A DNA stretch of 64,000 nt from Macropodus opercularis (taxonomy: Eukaryota; Chordata; Actinopteri; Anabantiformes; Osphronemidae), in assembly GCA_030770545.1 (NCBI GenBank), contig CM061102.1, forward strand, positions 7,925,501-7,989,500, given 5' to 3'. Positions 1 to 55,500 of this stretch are shown here, piece after piece. The translations under genes and the position numbers were made by a program. Below the pieces are notes generated by a model. The model was not told the origin of the DNA. It did no database searches and worked only from the letters and a program-made list of their open reading frames with translations. Numbering within the stretch: the stretch's first letter is position 1; each line of letters starts with the position of its first letter.

Positions 1-55
1 CCCAGTGCAGAAAGATGCAGCCCAGCAGGACGCTGCTCCGGGATGTCAGCTCCAT
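1..55 (-). CDS. 5' end of an unidentified gene with signal-peptide-like start (partial)
   Basis: Reading the minus strand from an ATG at 55-53 gives MELTSRSSVLLGCIFLHW, and the frame stays open to the window edge. A short polar N-terminus followed by a hydrophobic stretch (VLLGCIFLHW) looks like the beginning of a secretion signal peptide. The ATG lies at the edge of a CpG-rich segment that fits a promoter and 5' leader. The gene is transcribed in the same direction as dlg4 and continues to the left outside the window. The product cannot be named from 18 residues: a secreted or membrane protein is inferred, no family is recognised, and a chance ORF is not excluded. Confidence 0.45.
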   Translation of the reverse strand, partial: MELTSRSSVLLGCIFLHW

Positions 56-860
56 AGCGGCGTTAAGAAATGGCGAAAAATAACCGGACTTCTGTTCTGC
101 CTTGAATTAAAAATCAAGTGGCACTTGCAGCTCGGCTGTGCACCCGCTGACCGCAGACCAGTCCGCATTTACAGCGGACCTCAGTTCAGAGAGCCTCACG
201 CTGTCTCCAGAACACTGCAGGACAAAATCACTTCAGCTAAGTGCGGTTATCGGGAGTTAATGTAAAGCAGATGGACGCAGAGTGTGGTTGCGACAGGCTG
301 GAAACTTCCCCCTCACTGTCCAACTTTGTGTTGTGGTGAAAGTGTAGGCAGGAGGCAACGGCTCCTCTCCCACCTCAGCCCCGTCTTCTCAGGGATGGAG
401 ACTTGAAGGCTCGGCTCTCAGAAGCTCTTTGTGCCCCACACTTTCACCCAGGTTCCCCCCTCCAGCTGAATCCGCATCCAGGTCACCTCCCTGCACGTCT
501 GTCAAGCGCAGACACAAGCCTCATGATCGTGGTTTTCACCTCCTCGTCATGTTCACGTACGATCCGCCACAGGGTGTTTTCCGTCTTCTCCCAGACTATT
601 TGGCAGCGTGGAACACCGCGAAAGGTGGACGCAGCGCGACAGGTCTCGTCTGGCCTGGTTGCACAGACGGAATGCGCTGAAAATGTCCGCCTCGCTCTCC
701 GGAGAAGCGAGAGGACGCGACGCGCGGCGGCTGGTAAAAGTTGTGACTCCGCTGAGCTGGTCAGCGACCACTTCACAACCGCAGCAGACCCCGAGACGAA
801 CGGCAGCAACAAGCACCGCCCACCCCCGTTTCCATAACAGCGGAGTCAAGAAAACGCGAT
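56..860 (-). promoter_or_regulatory. CpG-rich promoter/5' leader of the partial left-edge gene
   Basis: This segment has far more CpG dinucleotides than the surrounding DNA, densest at about 560-860. Vertebrate promoters often lie in such islands. It sits immediately upstream of the minus-strand signal-peptide-like ATG at 55, so it most likely holds that gene's transcription start and 5' leader. Several overlapping ORFs on both strands here are probably a by-product of high GC content, because none resembles a known protein. The orientation is an inference from the neighbouring ATG only. Confidence 0.45.
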
Positions 861-962
861 AAGACACGCGATTTCCGAAAAGCGCCTAAAAAATAAAACC
901 GACCAGGAGCCTGAAAGACAGTAGAGGTAAAACATAAGATGGAACCTAAGATTATCAACAGC

Positions 963-980
963 AATAATAATAATAATAAT
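963..980. repeat. (AAT)n microsatellite
   Basis: Six uninterrupted copies of an AAT/ATA triplet, just left of an AT-rich stretch. Confidence 0.9.
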
Positions 981-1761
981 GGCATCATATTGGATGGAAC
1001 ATGTCTCGTTTCTTTCTTCAGATTCATTAATTAAATGAAGAATATAACATACTCATCAGTAAACACACTATAACACATACCTAAATATATTCGAGCCCTG
1101 CTTGCATGGCCCTTCTAACAGGCTTCATGCTGTTTTACCATTAGCATATTTCAGGCCATGTGCTTGCTCATGAGAGTAGCAGATGTAGTATGTCCCAACC
1201 CACGCAGTGCCCAGCCATTCATCACCGCCGCGTGGCTTTCCACACGCGCTCCAGTGGGACACACCTGTGCCTTCATACTTTCATTAATAATACTGTAGGG
1301 AATTCCACATATACTGTGTCTGGTTCTCTTTGTCTTTGTTTGATTCAAGCCAGGTAGGATCTAACCCAAATTACATTTCTTTTCACGATATACTTCAGAG
1401 CAGGGTAGACCCGTGCTTTTATTTTGATAACAACTTCTCGCAATTTCCGCTGCCAATTCTATTATTCTCTCTGTCATGAAACGAAAAATACAATCAAGCC
1501 AGTCATCAAGTCGGCGTTCAGTGCAAGCGCCGGCACGTTGTCTGAGTTTACTGTGCTGTAACTGAAAGCTGCAGATGGGTTGAGTTCACTGCGCTGGTGT
1601 TGGTGGAGTGTACAGACATTCTGACTGTGAGCTCATTGCTTGTGCTGACCTTAATCAAACGCAGCTTTTACAAAATGACTGGAGATCTGTCACATTCAAC
1701 AACTTCCCATTTGGGACAAATCACTGCCAGAGAGTTGCTCCACTGAAGGACCACAGCCACC

Positions 1762-1854
1762 ATGGACTGGGCTGATAACTTGTCTTCGATATGGAGAGTG
1801 TTCTCTCTCCAGCCCAAGGAAGTGGACAATGCAGTTGTTCGTTTTGGATTCTAA
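1762..1854 (+). other. 30-codon small ORF with optimal Kozak context
   Basis: The ATG lies in GCCACCATGG, a full Kozak consensus, and the frame runs 30 codons (MDWADNLSSIWRVFSLQPKE...) to a TAA at 1852-1854. An AATAAA follows at 1857-1862, overlapping the region just after the stop. No family is recognised. The combination of ideal initiation context and polyadenylation hexamer could be chance; no splice acceptor or promoter was identified. Confidence 0.2.
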
Positions 1855-4800
1855 TGAATAAAAGTGCATCATAGCGTTAGAAGAGCATTATGTCCTTTCA
1901 CGAGCCGTTTCTGAAAGTTTTCTGAAATGTGCTTTTTATGCTGCTAATTTCTGGATTCTGAAAACACTACATTTTAATGAGGGCTATAACATTGCAGATT
2001 CATTACGTCAGTGTTGCACCACAGCCTATTTTCTTATTTAATTAATGGACGTTTTCTTTCTCGAGGGGAACTGAATGTAATCACTTTTTGAAGAAGATCT
2101 GGAAAAGACAGCAGCATAAATAAGAGAAAATGCAAATTTTAGGTCCAAATGACAAAATGTAAATAAGACATTAGCAATTCGAGCTCACTAACAAGGCCAG
2201 ACCAGTGTTTAAATTTGGCAAGGCGAGAGTGCTGTTTCTTCTTCTATGGGTTCAACTTGTTAGGTTTTTTTTTTTATTTCTGTAATGCAAAATAGGTAGG
2301 TGAAACTCATTCAATGCATTCATCCTACTGACGACATCACAGCTCACACACGGTGCCACAGCATTTTAGCAACTACAAACACATCCTGGAATAAGCAAAT
2401 TGATTATGTACAAAACAATATTATTAATCAAAGGAGGTGCTGGTCTCATCTTGTCTGTGCAGTTTCTGTTTCTGTTGTCGTGTGTTCATTCCTTTGCTCA
2501 CATTACTGGGATTCAGCATGCACAAGCACAATGCTTAGGGGGGTTCAACTCACCAAAGCTGTCATGTTTGCTGTTTGCAGTACATAAAATTCTTCTTCAT
2601 AAGCTTTAATATCCAGCACTGACAAGCTGCACTGGGAATTTCAACAGAACATAATTGTGAAACAGCCAAAACAGCTAAAAGGTTCAGATTTTCTACTTCA
2701 CGTTAGAATTTGTAGAAGCCCTTGAGTGTAATGCAGAGGAGCTCTAGCATCAGACTGACCTACAGTAACAATGGAGGGAATCACGCCTATTTGTCAGCTC
2801 TTTGTTAACACTGTGTATTGTTTTCAATGGGCTGTATCATCAGATACTTGCATGAAACTCAGTTTTCATTATCTAACATGTTGGAAACCGGTAAGAAGAC
2901 ACACCTTGGATTGGTTTGGCTGGTTTGGGTGGGTCTCTCTGGCAGAGGAAGAAGACATAAAAGAAGCGGAAGGAGATGTCCGTGTGTTTTTTACATACTG
3001 CATCAGTAATGGATCCATGGCACGACATAAGTTTGAGCAACTTAAATGATTTTTCTCAGTGCCTCAAACTGGTGACTGGCTACTACAGAATAAGTGTGTT
3101 TTGGCCCATGATTGAATAAGTAATCCGGGCATTAGTTGTCATATTTGAACAGAAATCAGTGCCTTTGTGCTTTTCCTTCATTTCATTCACATATACAGTA
3201 ATAACAGTATAGAGATGTCTTCTTTGGCAGGGTTGACAGTAGTTACATCTTTGTCTCCGTCTATTATCTTGCAGCGCTTTTCAAAGCAGCATAAAGTAGC
3301 ATTTTTCCGGTAAAAATTTGCGGCACCACACCCTGTCACGCATTGGTGGTGTAAGTGTGGCGCAAGTTGGTTAGTGAATCAGTTGATTTTCATGCAGTCT
3401 ATGTAATATGTGGAGAAAAGGAACAGTACAACAGCCACAACGACAACATGTGGGGTTTTATAAACACAAGAGTACAGAACTTCAATTGTCCTCCGCAACC
3501 AGCCTGATGGTTACCAGCTGGGGTCCCCATGGGTGAAGGAGCCACAAAAGGGAGCCAAAGAATCTGGGAATATAAGATGCAAAAGGCTGAAATGAATAAT
3601 TAAATGAGGATGGAAATGATCTGAGTTTAAACCTCTATTCCAGGCTGTAGCTGTCATACTGTGATGCAGGTAACAAATGAGACTGACAACCTCATGTGCG
3701 TAGCTAAAGTGTTTGGTAGTCTAATTGAAATGTCTTGTTAAAGTCTACGACTGACTAATCTGTCAGAGTTTCTGAAACTCAGACAAAAGCAGGCCTATTG
3801 CATTATCATCCTTGATCTAAGAGGGTTATCTTGACTAAAGAATTGGATGTGCACAGTATAACACTCACACCCATCTCATACATGCAATGTTCAGGTAGAG
3901 AAGACAGATACAAATGTACTGGACCTGTTCAAGTACCTCTATACTTAATGCTACACTCCAACATCTTCTTCTGTGTTGTGTGTTGGGCTGCAGACTCAGT
4001 GTTCAGACTGCTCTGAGATGATTCTCAGTTGAGTCTGTTTTCCAAATCTCCTCAATTTTACTCTCTTTTCTTATGTCTCTGAGTTTGTGGTGAAATTTGA
4101 TTCTAATTGCTGGCTTGGTTTAATTATTCCATTTGTAAACGTTCCTTCTCATTTTAAAACAACTGGCAGGAAACCAGAACACTTGCAATGGATTGTGTGT
4201 GCATCTGTGACATAGAGGGGTCTAAGATTATCAAAAGATGAATCACTTTTAATAATTAAAGTGAGTTTATCCAGTGAGTCAGTGCTTTAATCAGAGGGGA
4301 AATTTCAAGTTCTAATTTTGAAGAAAACACAGTACTTTGGCATTTATTCCTCAATAATCCTGCATCTGTTTTGCACCAGGATCCAACTGTGGATTCTCCC
4401 ACCAGCTTGTGAGTAGATGCATCATGTTCTGGTTTACAGAGCAGACACCTGTTAATGGCTGACAGGAACACGTGGATGGGAGTAACCTGACTTTATGATC
4501 AAAATCATGCTTTTGACCTTTGGCTCGCCTCCTCTGTCGGTGTCATCCTTCATATCACTTTCGGCACGGAACAGAGCCGAACCTGTTAATTATGGAGAGA
4601 AATGCTTCACATAACCCCGAGCACTGTGAAAATTGAGAAATGATTGAATATTACTCATTCTAAACCTCTTCACTTCCATTACACAGCTGCCATTTTCCCT
4701 TATACGGCTTTAAGGAGGATAATCCACACTGTCTGAGCTTGGTGTTAGTGGTGCAGTGAAAACTCGTCTATACATGCAAACTATCAAGACTTGGAGAATT

Positions 4801-5036
4801 AAATTCAGCAAATGTCAGAATACAAGGCTGCTTCACCTGTGGAGAAAGTCAGCGTCAAATAAGTTAAATAAGCTTTCAAATAAGTCAAATGTTGTGTTTT
4901 CGAAAGCTGAATCAACAATTTGTTTTCATTTGATTCAGAGACGGTGTCGTCAAGAACTGTACAGATGATACAAACACACTGTAAGCTAGAGGCAAGCAAT
5001 GGGAGATCATGGCAGCGCCCCCCCACCCCCACCCCA

Positions 5037-5058
5037 AACACACACACACACACACACA

Positions 5059-5089
<31 letters not shown>
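5037..5089. repeat. (CA)n microsatellite
   Basis: About 26 CA dinucleotides with one interruption, preceded by a C-rich stretch (5018-5035). The antisense ORF of repeated Val-Cys here is a repeat artefact. Confidence 0.95.
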
Positions 5090-5091
<2 letters not shown>

Positions 5092-6318
5092 TAGCATGAC
5101 ATAGAGTCCAATAAACAGATTCTCATTGTGTGCTTTCCCAAACAGAAAATGGTTCCCCTGATGAGAGACAGGAAGGAGGGGGAGCGACTAGTAAATACGA
5201 ACCAGAGAGTATTTGCGGCTGAGAGGCGCTTGTATAAGCAGCTGAAAATGGAGATTGACTGCCCTCCCCTGGTCGCAGTGTGACTGTATTGCAGTCCTCA
5301 CCAGTGGAACTCTGAGGCATCAAATCATCAGCACACAAACAAGAACCAAAACAAAAAACAGGCCAATGAGTCCATCTTCAGAAAGCATTTTTAAATTCAT
5401 TTTATTATTTTATAGCTAATTTACAACAAGCGCTTCACTGAACTGGAACATTATATTTTGCTTGATATTGTCGTCGTTAAATATATTTTTCTGCATCAGT
5501 TGACTTTGTTGTAACTTTGTAATCAGTCTTTTCTGTAAAAATTCATATATTTTATAAGGAATATCACACTATGGTACGGATGGCTGAGAGAGATATTAAG
5601 AAACACACTGAACCCTCAAATAAAGAAAATGAAAACATATTATTTCATTCATGAACGTGTGGTCATGTGATGTTGTTTCTGTGATTCTGTGTACATGTAG
5701 ATGTATGTGCTGATGTCTTTGTGTGTATATGTGTGTGTGCATGTGTTGCCCTCCTGGAGTGTACAGATGTTGCTTCTGTGTTTGGGCAGTTAAACTGGCT
5801 CTGATGGAGTCCGTACTTGCATCCATCCTGCAGTGTGCATGGCTACATCTAAAGCCACGCGGGACGCCAACATCTCTGTTCTATTTACAGCATTTCTGGC
5901 CAAGACCTAAAAGCTCTCCCAGTGTGGAAAAAATACAAAAATATACAGACTTGGAGATGGAACCAGTCACACTTCTAAATAAATATTAAATCATAAAGAA
6001 AAAACATTGATAGTCATTCAGAAGCCTCCGCTGTTCCATCATAAGCTGAGAGAAGCCAGTGAGCAAAAATAAACAAACAATAAATATGAATGATCACTTC
6101 CATCAATATTTCCACCTTCAGGACAATGTTAATACAAACACATGCTCATAAAATCTTTGAGTCATTTTGCTTTCATTAATCTTTTTCCTGTTGATACCTG
6201 TAGCAGTGCAAACTTCATAAATACTGTTTTAATAGACACACGTGAAGCCATCTTCATTGCATAACACCATGGCGATATTGCACTTCATCTTCACGTGTGT
6301 GTCTCACTCTCTCGCTCT

Positions 6319-6320
<2 letters not shown>

Positions 6321-6371
<51 letters not shown>
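6321..6371. repeat. (CA)n microsatellite
   Basis: About 25 uninterrupted CA dinucleotides, followed by an imperfect CA-rich zone to about 6515. Confidence 0.95.
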
Positions 6372-6372
<1 letters not shown>

Positions 6373-6777
6373 ACCCGTTTATGTATTATACATAATAACC
6401 ACTAGTGGATGATATAAACTATAGTTATTCTCATATAAGTTGTATTTTACACGGTTCCTTCTTGTTCATCACCCGCACACACACAAGCAGAAAACACACA
6501 TGCACAGACACACACAGCTGCATCATATTCATGTTTCAACTCATCGTGAAGTTGTGTAAGGACATATCAAATATGCCATTCTTCAGCACTCCAGTGTCTG
6601 CTTATGTCGACTTGAATGGGTCTATTATTTTGTTTTGCTGCATTTTACAACAATAAAATGGGAACGTGAGTAAAGTCAACAACCAAACTGCAATATTACC
6701 CAAAGAAATCAATGGAATATTGTTTGGAGATGTTGATTTTTACAGACTTAGTTCCATTAGAAATTGTCATAAAAAAG

Positions 6778-6820
6778 ATATATATATATATTTATATGTA
6801 TATTTATATTTATATATAGG
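6778..6820. repeat. (TA)n-rich microsatellite
   Basis: Alternating TA with TTTATA variants over about 43 bp. It lies just downstream, in dlg4 sense, of a candidate AATAAA at 6824-6829. Confidence 0.85.
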
Positions 6821-6957
6821 CCATTTATTTGAACATGACTTAGCTTAATTTGTGTGGACACAAGGAGGAGAAAGAAGCAGAGAAAAGTGGAAGAGAGAAT
6901 AAAAGAAGACCTATTCCTCCCACACAAAGGAGTTCCACACATGAATGTGCACAATTG

Positions 6958-7014
6958 CACACACACGCACGTACGCACGCACAAACACACAAACACACAC
7001 ACACACACACACAC
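6958..7014. repeat. (CA)n/(CG)n-interspersed microsatellite
   Basis: CA repeat interspersed with CGCA units, ending in about 11 perfect CA copies. ORFs read through it on both strands are artefacts. Confidence 0.9.
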
Positions 7015-7240
7015 CATGGCTTTTACAGCGGCCACTGGAAACAGTGTGTACGTCTGCGGTTGAGGGATCCTTTTGGAAGAGTGATCGGTGTGTTGGCTGC
7101 GGTGCGATGACGCTAACAGCTCTGCTGTTTGTGCCTAGAGAGATAACATTCATCCTGGATTCTGACTAGCTGGTCAGAACAGCCAGTCCCCCTCTCGCAG
7201 AGAGGAGTGTGCTAGGTAACAGCTGAGATTACAACTCTAC

Positions 7241-7258
7241 GTGTGTGTGTGTGTGTGT
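7241..7258. repeat. (GT)n microsatellite
   Basis: Eight to nine perfect GT dinucleotides. Confidence 0.9.
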
Positions 7259-8232
7259 CAGTGAATAGGTGTGAGTGTCTGTGCATAAGAGATCGGAGGC
7301 TAAACATCGTGTCAGAGCATCTATTGCTCTCCGGACCGGCCTCTCAACACACTGTCATCACTTTGTCTCACTTGTCTTCCTTTGTCTTTCAGGAGACACA
7401 CTAAAATCCTCCAAACACAAGGAGGTGCAGAGGAAAACACACCCTACATACTCACCATTCTTTTAAAGTTTCTCTTTTTTTCTAGTTTTATCTCCTTCCT
7501 CCATTGTTTTTGAGGATGCATGCACAAATTCAGGATATTTAACATTATTTATGATTTGAACTCATTTTGAATAATGCCTTGCAATATTCATCATTGAGCG
7601 ATTGAGCAAATGTAGGTCTTGGTCACTGAGATTTACCGCACACTCAAAACCAAGAAGAGATTCAAACTAAAAAGGAATCTTTGTTGATAAGACTTCTGGC
7701 CGCGAGGGAATCTGAAAGGGCGGGGCACTCCATTCTCAAGCCTCTTCCCTCGTTTCCGTCCCGAAACACGGCGAAAGCTGACAGGAGGAGGAGAGAACGC
7801 CAGGATGCGATAGAAAAAAGGGGCCAGCGGCCTTTTGAACATCTCCATTTCCAACCTTTGTGTGTCAAGGTGTCTGACAGGGGCGTGAAAAGGGTAGGAA
7901 GGGTGAGGTGGTCCTAACGCTACCTCAGAGTCCATCCCTGTCCTCTCTTTCCAGCCCCATTCAGACACTTGTGTCCATGTACATCCAGGCTGTTTTTCAT
8001 CTAGATGAACTGCAGTTCACACTCTGCATAAAAATGCATCTTAAGTAATCGCCTATAATTGGTTTCTGATTCTCATTTGATTTTGAGAAACCTCGACTTC
8101 ATCTAAACAGGAAAAACACACATTACACAATAAGTTGTTTGGCTTTGCTAAATAAACTGTGTCGTTTGTGTCAGCAGATTTGGGAGCAGCCACAGCCGTA
8201 TTGAGAGCTGTCCACATGTGGCTAGTATGCAT

Positions 8233-8576
8233 TTTAATGCTAAGTGTGTATGCAGGGTCTCAGTACTCAGTCCTGTCTCATCAAAGAGAAATACTCATAA
8301 AGTCTCTTCTCTCAGTCTAATTACACATAACTGTGTTCACATCTGTCTCAGTGTCTCCAATCTGGTTTCGTTCTTTGCCTCGCTGTCACTTTTGTTTGTC
8401 TCTGTGTTTGACTTAGTATGCATTTGTCTCTCTGTGTCATTCTCTGTGATTGCCTAAGCACTGACGTTGCTTGAGGACAGACAGGCAGGCGAGGCTGGCT
8501 TGGCTGTGAGGGTGAAGGTGGTGTCGATAGGTGGTTGTGAGGGATGTGGGGGGAGGGGCTGGGGGCAGGTGCAGCA
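8233..8576 (-). other. dlg4: Probable proximal 3' UTR of dlg4
   Basis: Follows the TGA at 8579-8577 in the direction of transcription. The first stretch of the mRNA is strongly C-rich (complement of the G-rich plus-strand run at 8547-8569). The nearest polyadenylation variant is an ATTAAA, complement of 8233-8238, which would give a UTR of about 350 nt. Longer forms ending at the AATAAA complements at 6824 or 5401 are possible. The true end cannot be decided from sequence alone. Confidence 0.5.
8547..8569 (+). other. G-quadruplex motif on the dlg4 template strand
   Basis: The plus strand carries runs of six, four and five Gs separated by one or two bases just after the dlg4 stop (GGGGGGAGGGGCTGGGGG within the segment). 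In the mRNA this is a C-rich element. The fold would form in DNA, or in an antisense transcript, not in the dlg4 mRNA. Confidence 0.5.
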
Positions 8577-51890
<43,314 letters not shown>

Positions 51891-52065
51891 GGTACTTAGA
51901 ACAAAATATTGGGGTGTATTTCAACCCCCCCAACCCCCCACGACAGAGGGCTGAGACCCCACGCCCCTCTCCCCAGCCTGCCCCACTCCTGCGCTCTCAC
52001 ACTCGTCCTGCCTTTCCCCCCTTTTCTCTCCTTCCGTGAATCTCTTCTTTGACTAAACTGAACCA
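51891..52065 (-). promoter_or_regulatory. dlg4: dlg4 5' leader and proximal promoter region
   Basis: Immediately upstream of the dlg4 ATG and G-rich on the coding strand. It contains a four-tract G-quadruplex motif (complement of 51957-51984) and two further runs of six and seven Gs (complement of 51925-51939) only about 35-50 nt from the ATG. No clear TATA box is seen, as is common for GC-rich neuronal promoters. The transcription start was not located. Confidence 0.5.
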
Positions 52066-52485
52066 GCGAGGGAAAGAGACGATGGAGGGAGGGGGAAACG
52101 TGAAAAGGGAGGGGGAGGGCCACAGGGAAATAGAGAGAGTGAGCAAAGAAAAGAGAGAGCAGAGGCAAGAGGGTGGTCTTGGAATTTTGTATAAGAGAGA
52201 GAAAGTGGGGAAGGTGAGAGAAGATCAGGTTTTTTGTTTAGAAGCGAGAGAAAAAGAAAGACAAAAGATGGGATGGAAATGAAACGAGATGGAGGTAAGG
52301 GAGGATGGAGATGGAAAGCAGAGGTGGTGGGGATTAAAGAAAGGGGTGGGAGGTTCACACAGTGGAAAGAAAGGTAAAAAGAGAAAACCCAGAATAAGAC
52401 AGCAAAACAGCAGAGGATGGAGAGGAAGAACTGAGGGAGGGGACAGTGGAGGAGAGAGAGAGCGAGAGGGAGAGTGGGTGAGTGC
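52066..52485. repeat. Long polypurine tract upstream of dlg4
   Basis: About 420 bp strongly biased to A and G on the plus strand (pyrimidine on the dlg4 coding strand) with a few interruptions. It ends at a TG repeat. ORFs across it on both strands are low-complexity artefacts. Confidence 0.75.
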
Positions 52486-52508
52486 GTGTGTGTACGTGTG
52501 CGTTCGCC

Positions 52509-52532
52509 TGTGTGTGTGTGTGTGTGTGTGTG
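52509..52532. repeat. (TG)12 microsatellite
   Basis: Twelve perfect TG dinucleotides about 620 bp upstream of the dlg4 ATG. Confidence 0.95.
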
Positions 52533-55500
52533 AAGACAGAAGGAATTAGACCGAAAGAAAATGTGTTGAGGAGGAGAGTGTGAATTACATATGCATCATG
52601 GGAAAAAGCGAACACGAAGCACCGCGAGAGCGACCTGAAGAACGGCAAAACCAAACGACAACCCGACGGCAGCTCGCATTAACCAGTGCCGTGAGAGATA
52701 ATCAGATTAAAAAACGTGTGAAGATTCTCCTGCTTGTTGTGGCACTCTGCAGCTGTTGCCTTAGCAGTGGTGCAGTTGTTGCCATGGCAATGGGGAGGCT
52801 TGTTGTTGTCATATGGCACCATTGGAATGCACAGGGCTGCTTGAGAAACTCTGCACCAATGTTACACACCTGTGCACCAAAACCTGCGTGTGGGTGTATG
52901 AATCTGCGTTTGTGTGCGCTCACGGAATGACACAGGACACAAAGGACAGCGATTGTTTGTGTCAGTGCCATTTCTACGACATGTCTCTTGATTCACCACA
53001 CGTGGTAAATAAAACTCCTACAAGAATTTACATGAAATCATTATTATTTAAAGCCCCTTCGGTCGTCATGTTAACTGTTACTTACAACATGGTGTGAGTG
53101 AGACGTATGTGCTCCGTTTGTACGCTCTGCCTTTAAGACTGTGGACTGTACCACCCTGGGTTGTGAGATGGGGGACGTGTGCTTCACTGCCTTTACATCA
53201 TCAGCTCTATTATTGTACAAATCTACCCACCGCATGCCCACTTTTCCAGCACCCCAGGTTGCTGAAGCAGTGGTGTAGCAGTAAAGCAATTCTACATAAT
53301 GAACACACATTTATTCCTGGGGGGTGGAAATAGAGGCCTTGATTGAAATGTACAGTGAAGTACAGCAAACGCAGGCCCTACGTTCACAGACTGCTGCTGT
53401 TATAAACCCCCTATCAGTCACTTTCATCAAATACAAGGATGGGTTCACTTTCGTTGCATTACATACCTGTTGGTTAATTCTCATGTGTTTTGTGTTTCAT
53501 CGTTCAACGCATCATATAACTTGTTTTAATGGAGCATCTTAATATGACAGATTCAGCTTCCAGTGTTTCGCCGTCTTCATGTAAGATTTAATAACTCCCA
53601 CTGGTTTTTGATGCCTTCCGACAACTCTATTTATTATGCATTTCAAGACTAAAGGCTTCAACCCAGTTTTTTTTCTGAGAAGATTGATCTTCTAAGAGAG
53701 TACTTTAGTCTGTTTTCAATTATAAATCAGGAGAAGTCTATCAAAAGGACCAGATGTGTTTCTAATCTATTAGGAAATTCGTTTTTAAGTGAATAATTTG
53801 TACTTTCAAAAGTAAAATATATAATAAATAATATGTTTGTGAAGTGGATGAAGTACTGCCATAATTAGGTTATTTAAATGCCAAACTATTCCTTAACTTC
53901 AACCTGTTCAGTCATACATAAGGACCTTTTTTCCCAAATGCATTGGAGAAATTACAATCCACACATATCTGACTGTGGATCTGATTTTCAAGTTACATAA
54001 AATGATGATGCTTCTAATTGACTGTTCCTTATTTTATGTGCGTGTCTCACAACTGTAGTATGTTGGAAAACAAAAACTGAGCTTGTTTAAAGGCTTCGTC
54101 AGTCTGCAAATCAGAGTAAATGAAAGCAAGTGGGTGTCTTTCAAACGAGCCCCTTTAATACAGATTTCTCCATTTCTGTTTTGACAGCGTTTAATTCACA
54201 AGGTGCTGAATGATGAAATGATGAAAAGAAGAGGGAGATGCCCACTTTGTCTAACTGCTGCCTGCTGAGTGAGGCGACTGGGTGAAGGCGTTAACCTTCA
54301 GTGGAGGTTCTGTGAATTAGCATCTAGCTCATGTCAACCAGAACCATTTCAGTGAGCATAGTATCTGCATGTGAGGCTGATATGAAAAACTCTCACCACC
54401 GAGCTAGCGTGTCCTAGATGAGAACGTTCCCAGTATTGTGCGACTGTCAATACTTTTCGTAGGAAACTTGAGTCTTCGCGATCATCCTAATATGGCTGAC
54501 CTGTGTACGCGATTACGTAATTCAGCTCTCAAGTGAGCAGATCAGCTCAGCTTTCACATTTGCTCACCAGAACTTGAGGATTCTCACATTCTCAAAGTTA
54601 CGATTGTTCTGTTGCACATCATGACCAGTAAGAACGTTAACTGACACAACGCCGACACGCACGATATTGATAATTATGTAAAGTAGCCTATATATGTTAA
54701 ACAAAAAAGCCTTTCATCGCCCACGCATCACCCACACAGGCACACAGGCGCGTACACAGTCACACACTTGCACATGCACATGCTGTTAAAAATATACTGT
54801 ATTCTGCTAGAAGTAGCAAAGAGGAAAAAACCTTTTCCCGGTGGACACGCTTGAGTACTGGCAGCATCTCTACACATGTACATTAGCATACCCTCACTAT
54901 AACAATCTTCTCCAAGACATAAAACCTACTCACCCACAAATATGTTGTATCCATCTTGCTTTGCTCAAAGACTGGAGTCTTTTGGTTCTACGATGTGCCT
55001 CTGACCAAAAAGTAGGCCAAGGACAAGCGCTGGTCATCTAAACAGGCTAAACCCAGGCAGAACATCCACAACACGGGGCTGAAACGATTTATCACTATAG
55101 CAGAGGGTGACGGCATAATTCTCGTATGAGCTGTCATATTCAGATGATCATAAATAATAAATGCCATTGCTGTGGTGATGATGCAGGAAATAATACAAGA
55201 TGAAAGAAGAACTATTTTAATTCTAATTATCAGCGTTTCAAACAGTGAGTTGCAGTGAGGACATATGCTCCTTTCACGATTATTCAAATATTAAACATTC
55301 GTCGTTTAGTTGGCTTCTGTTTAGCAGAAAATCCCTTTACCTCGTCCAATCGTGTTCAGCTGGCATGAAAACTGAGAGACAGGTTCTGAGCTGTCAAGGA
55401 CATGAGCCACCCACAGGTGTCTGCACACTTGTTTGTTAGGTGCTGAGTGGAGGCTTCGCTGTGAACAGATTTTAGTGGCGGCTACAGTAGCTGGGTTTGC

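Larger units (their letters stand above)
861..5011. other. Intergenic DNA, no recognisable gene
   Basis: AT-rich single-copy-looking sequence between the left-edge gene and the dlg4 3' end. It includes a short triplet repeat at 963-980 and a 30-codon ORF at 1762-1854, listed separately. ORFs of 60-95 codons occur on both strands but show no known domain, splice context or natural amino-acid composition. I see no RNA gene in it. Confidence 0.6.
5090..8232. other. Intergenic DNA / possible distal dlg4 3' UTR
   Basis: Repeat-rich sequence downstream of the dlg4 stop codon. For the minus strand, poly(A) hexamers (seen as TTTATT on the plus strand) occur at 6824-6829 and 5401-5406, so a long brain-type 3' UTR could reach into this stretch. 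I see no coding exon. The GC-richer patch around 7690-7920 contains open frames on both strands without recognisable domains. Confidence 0.4.

Noticed and set aside
403..867. Five overlapping ORFs of 83-144 codons near the left edge
   Set aside because: They occur on both strands and in several frames of a CpG island; none looks like a known protein.
52580..52930. 116-codon plus-strand ORF with a hydrophobic segment (ILLLVVALCSCCLSSGAVVA) upstream of dlg4
   Set aside because: Could suggest a membrane protein, but the flanks are low-complexity, there is no signal peptide at the start, and no family or splice pattern is visible.
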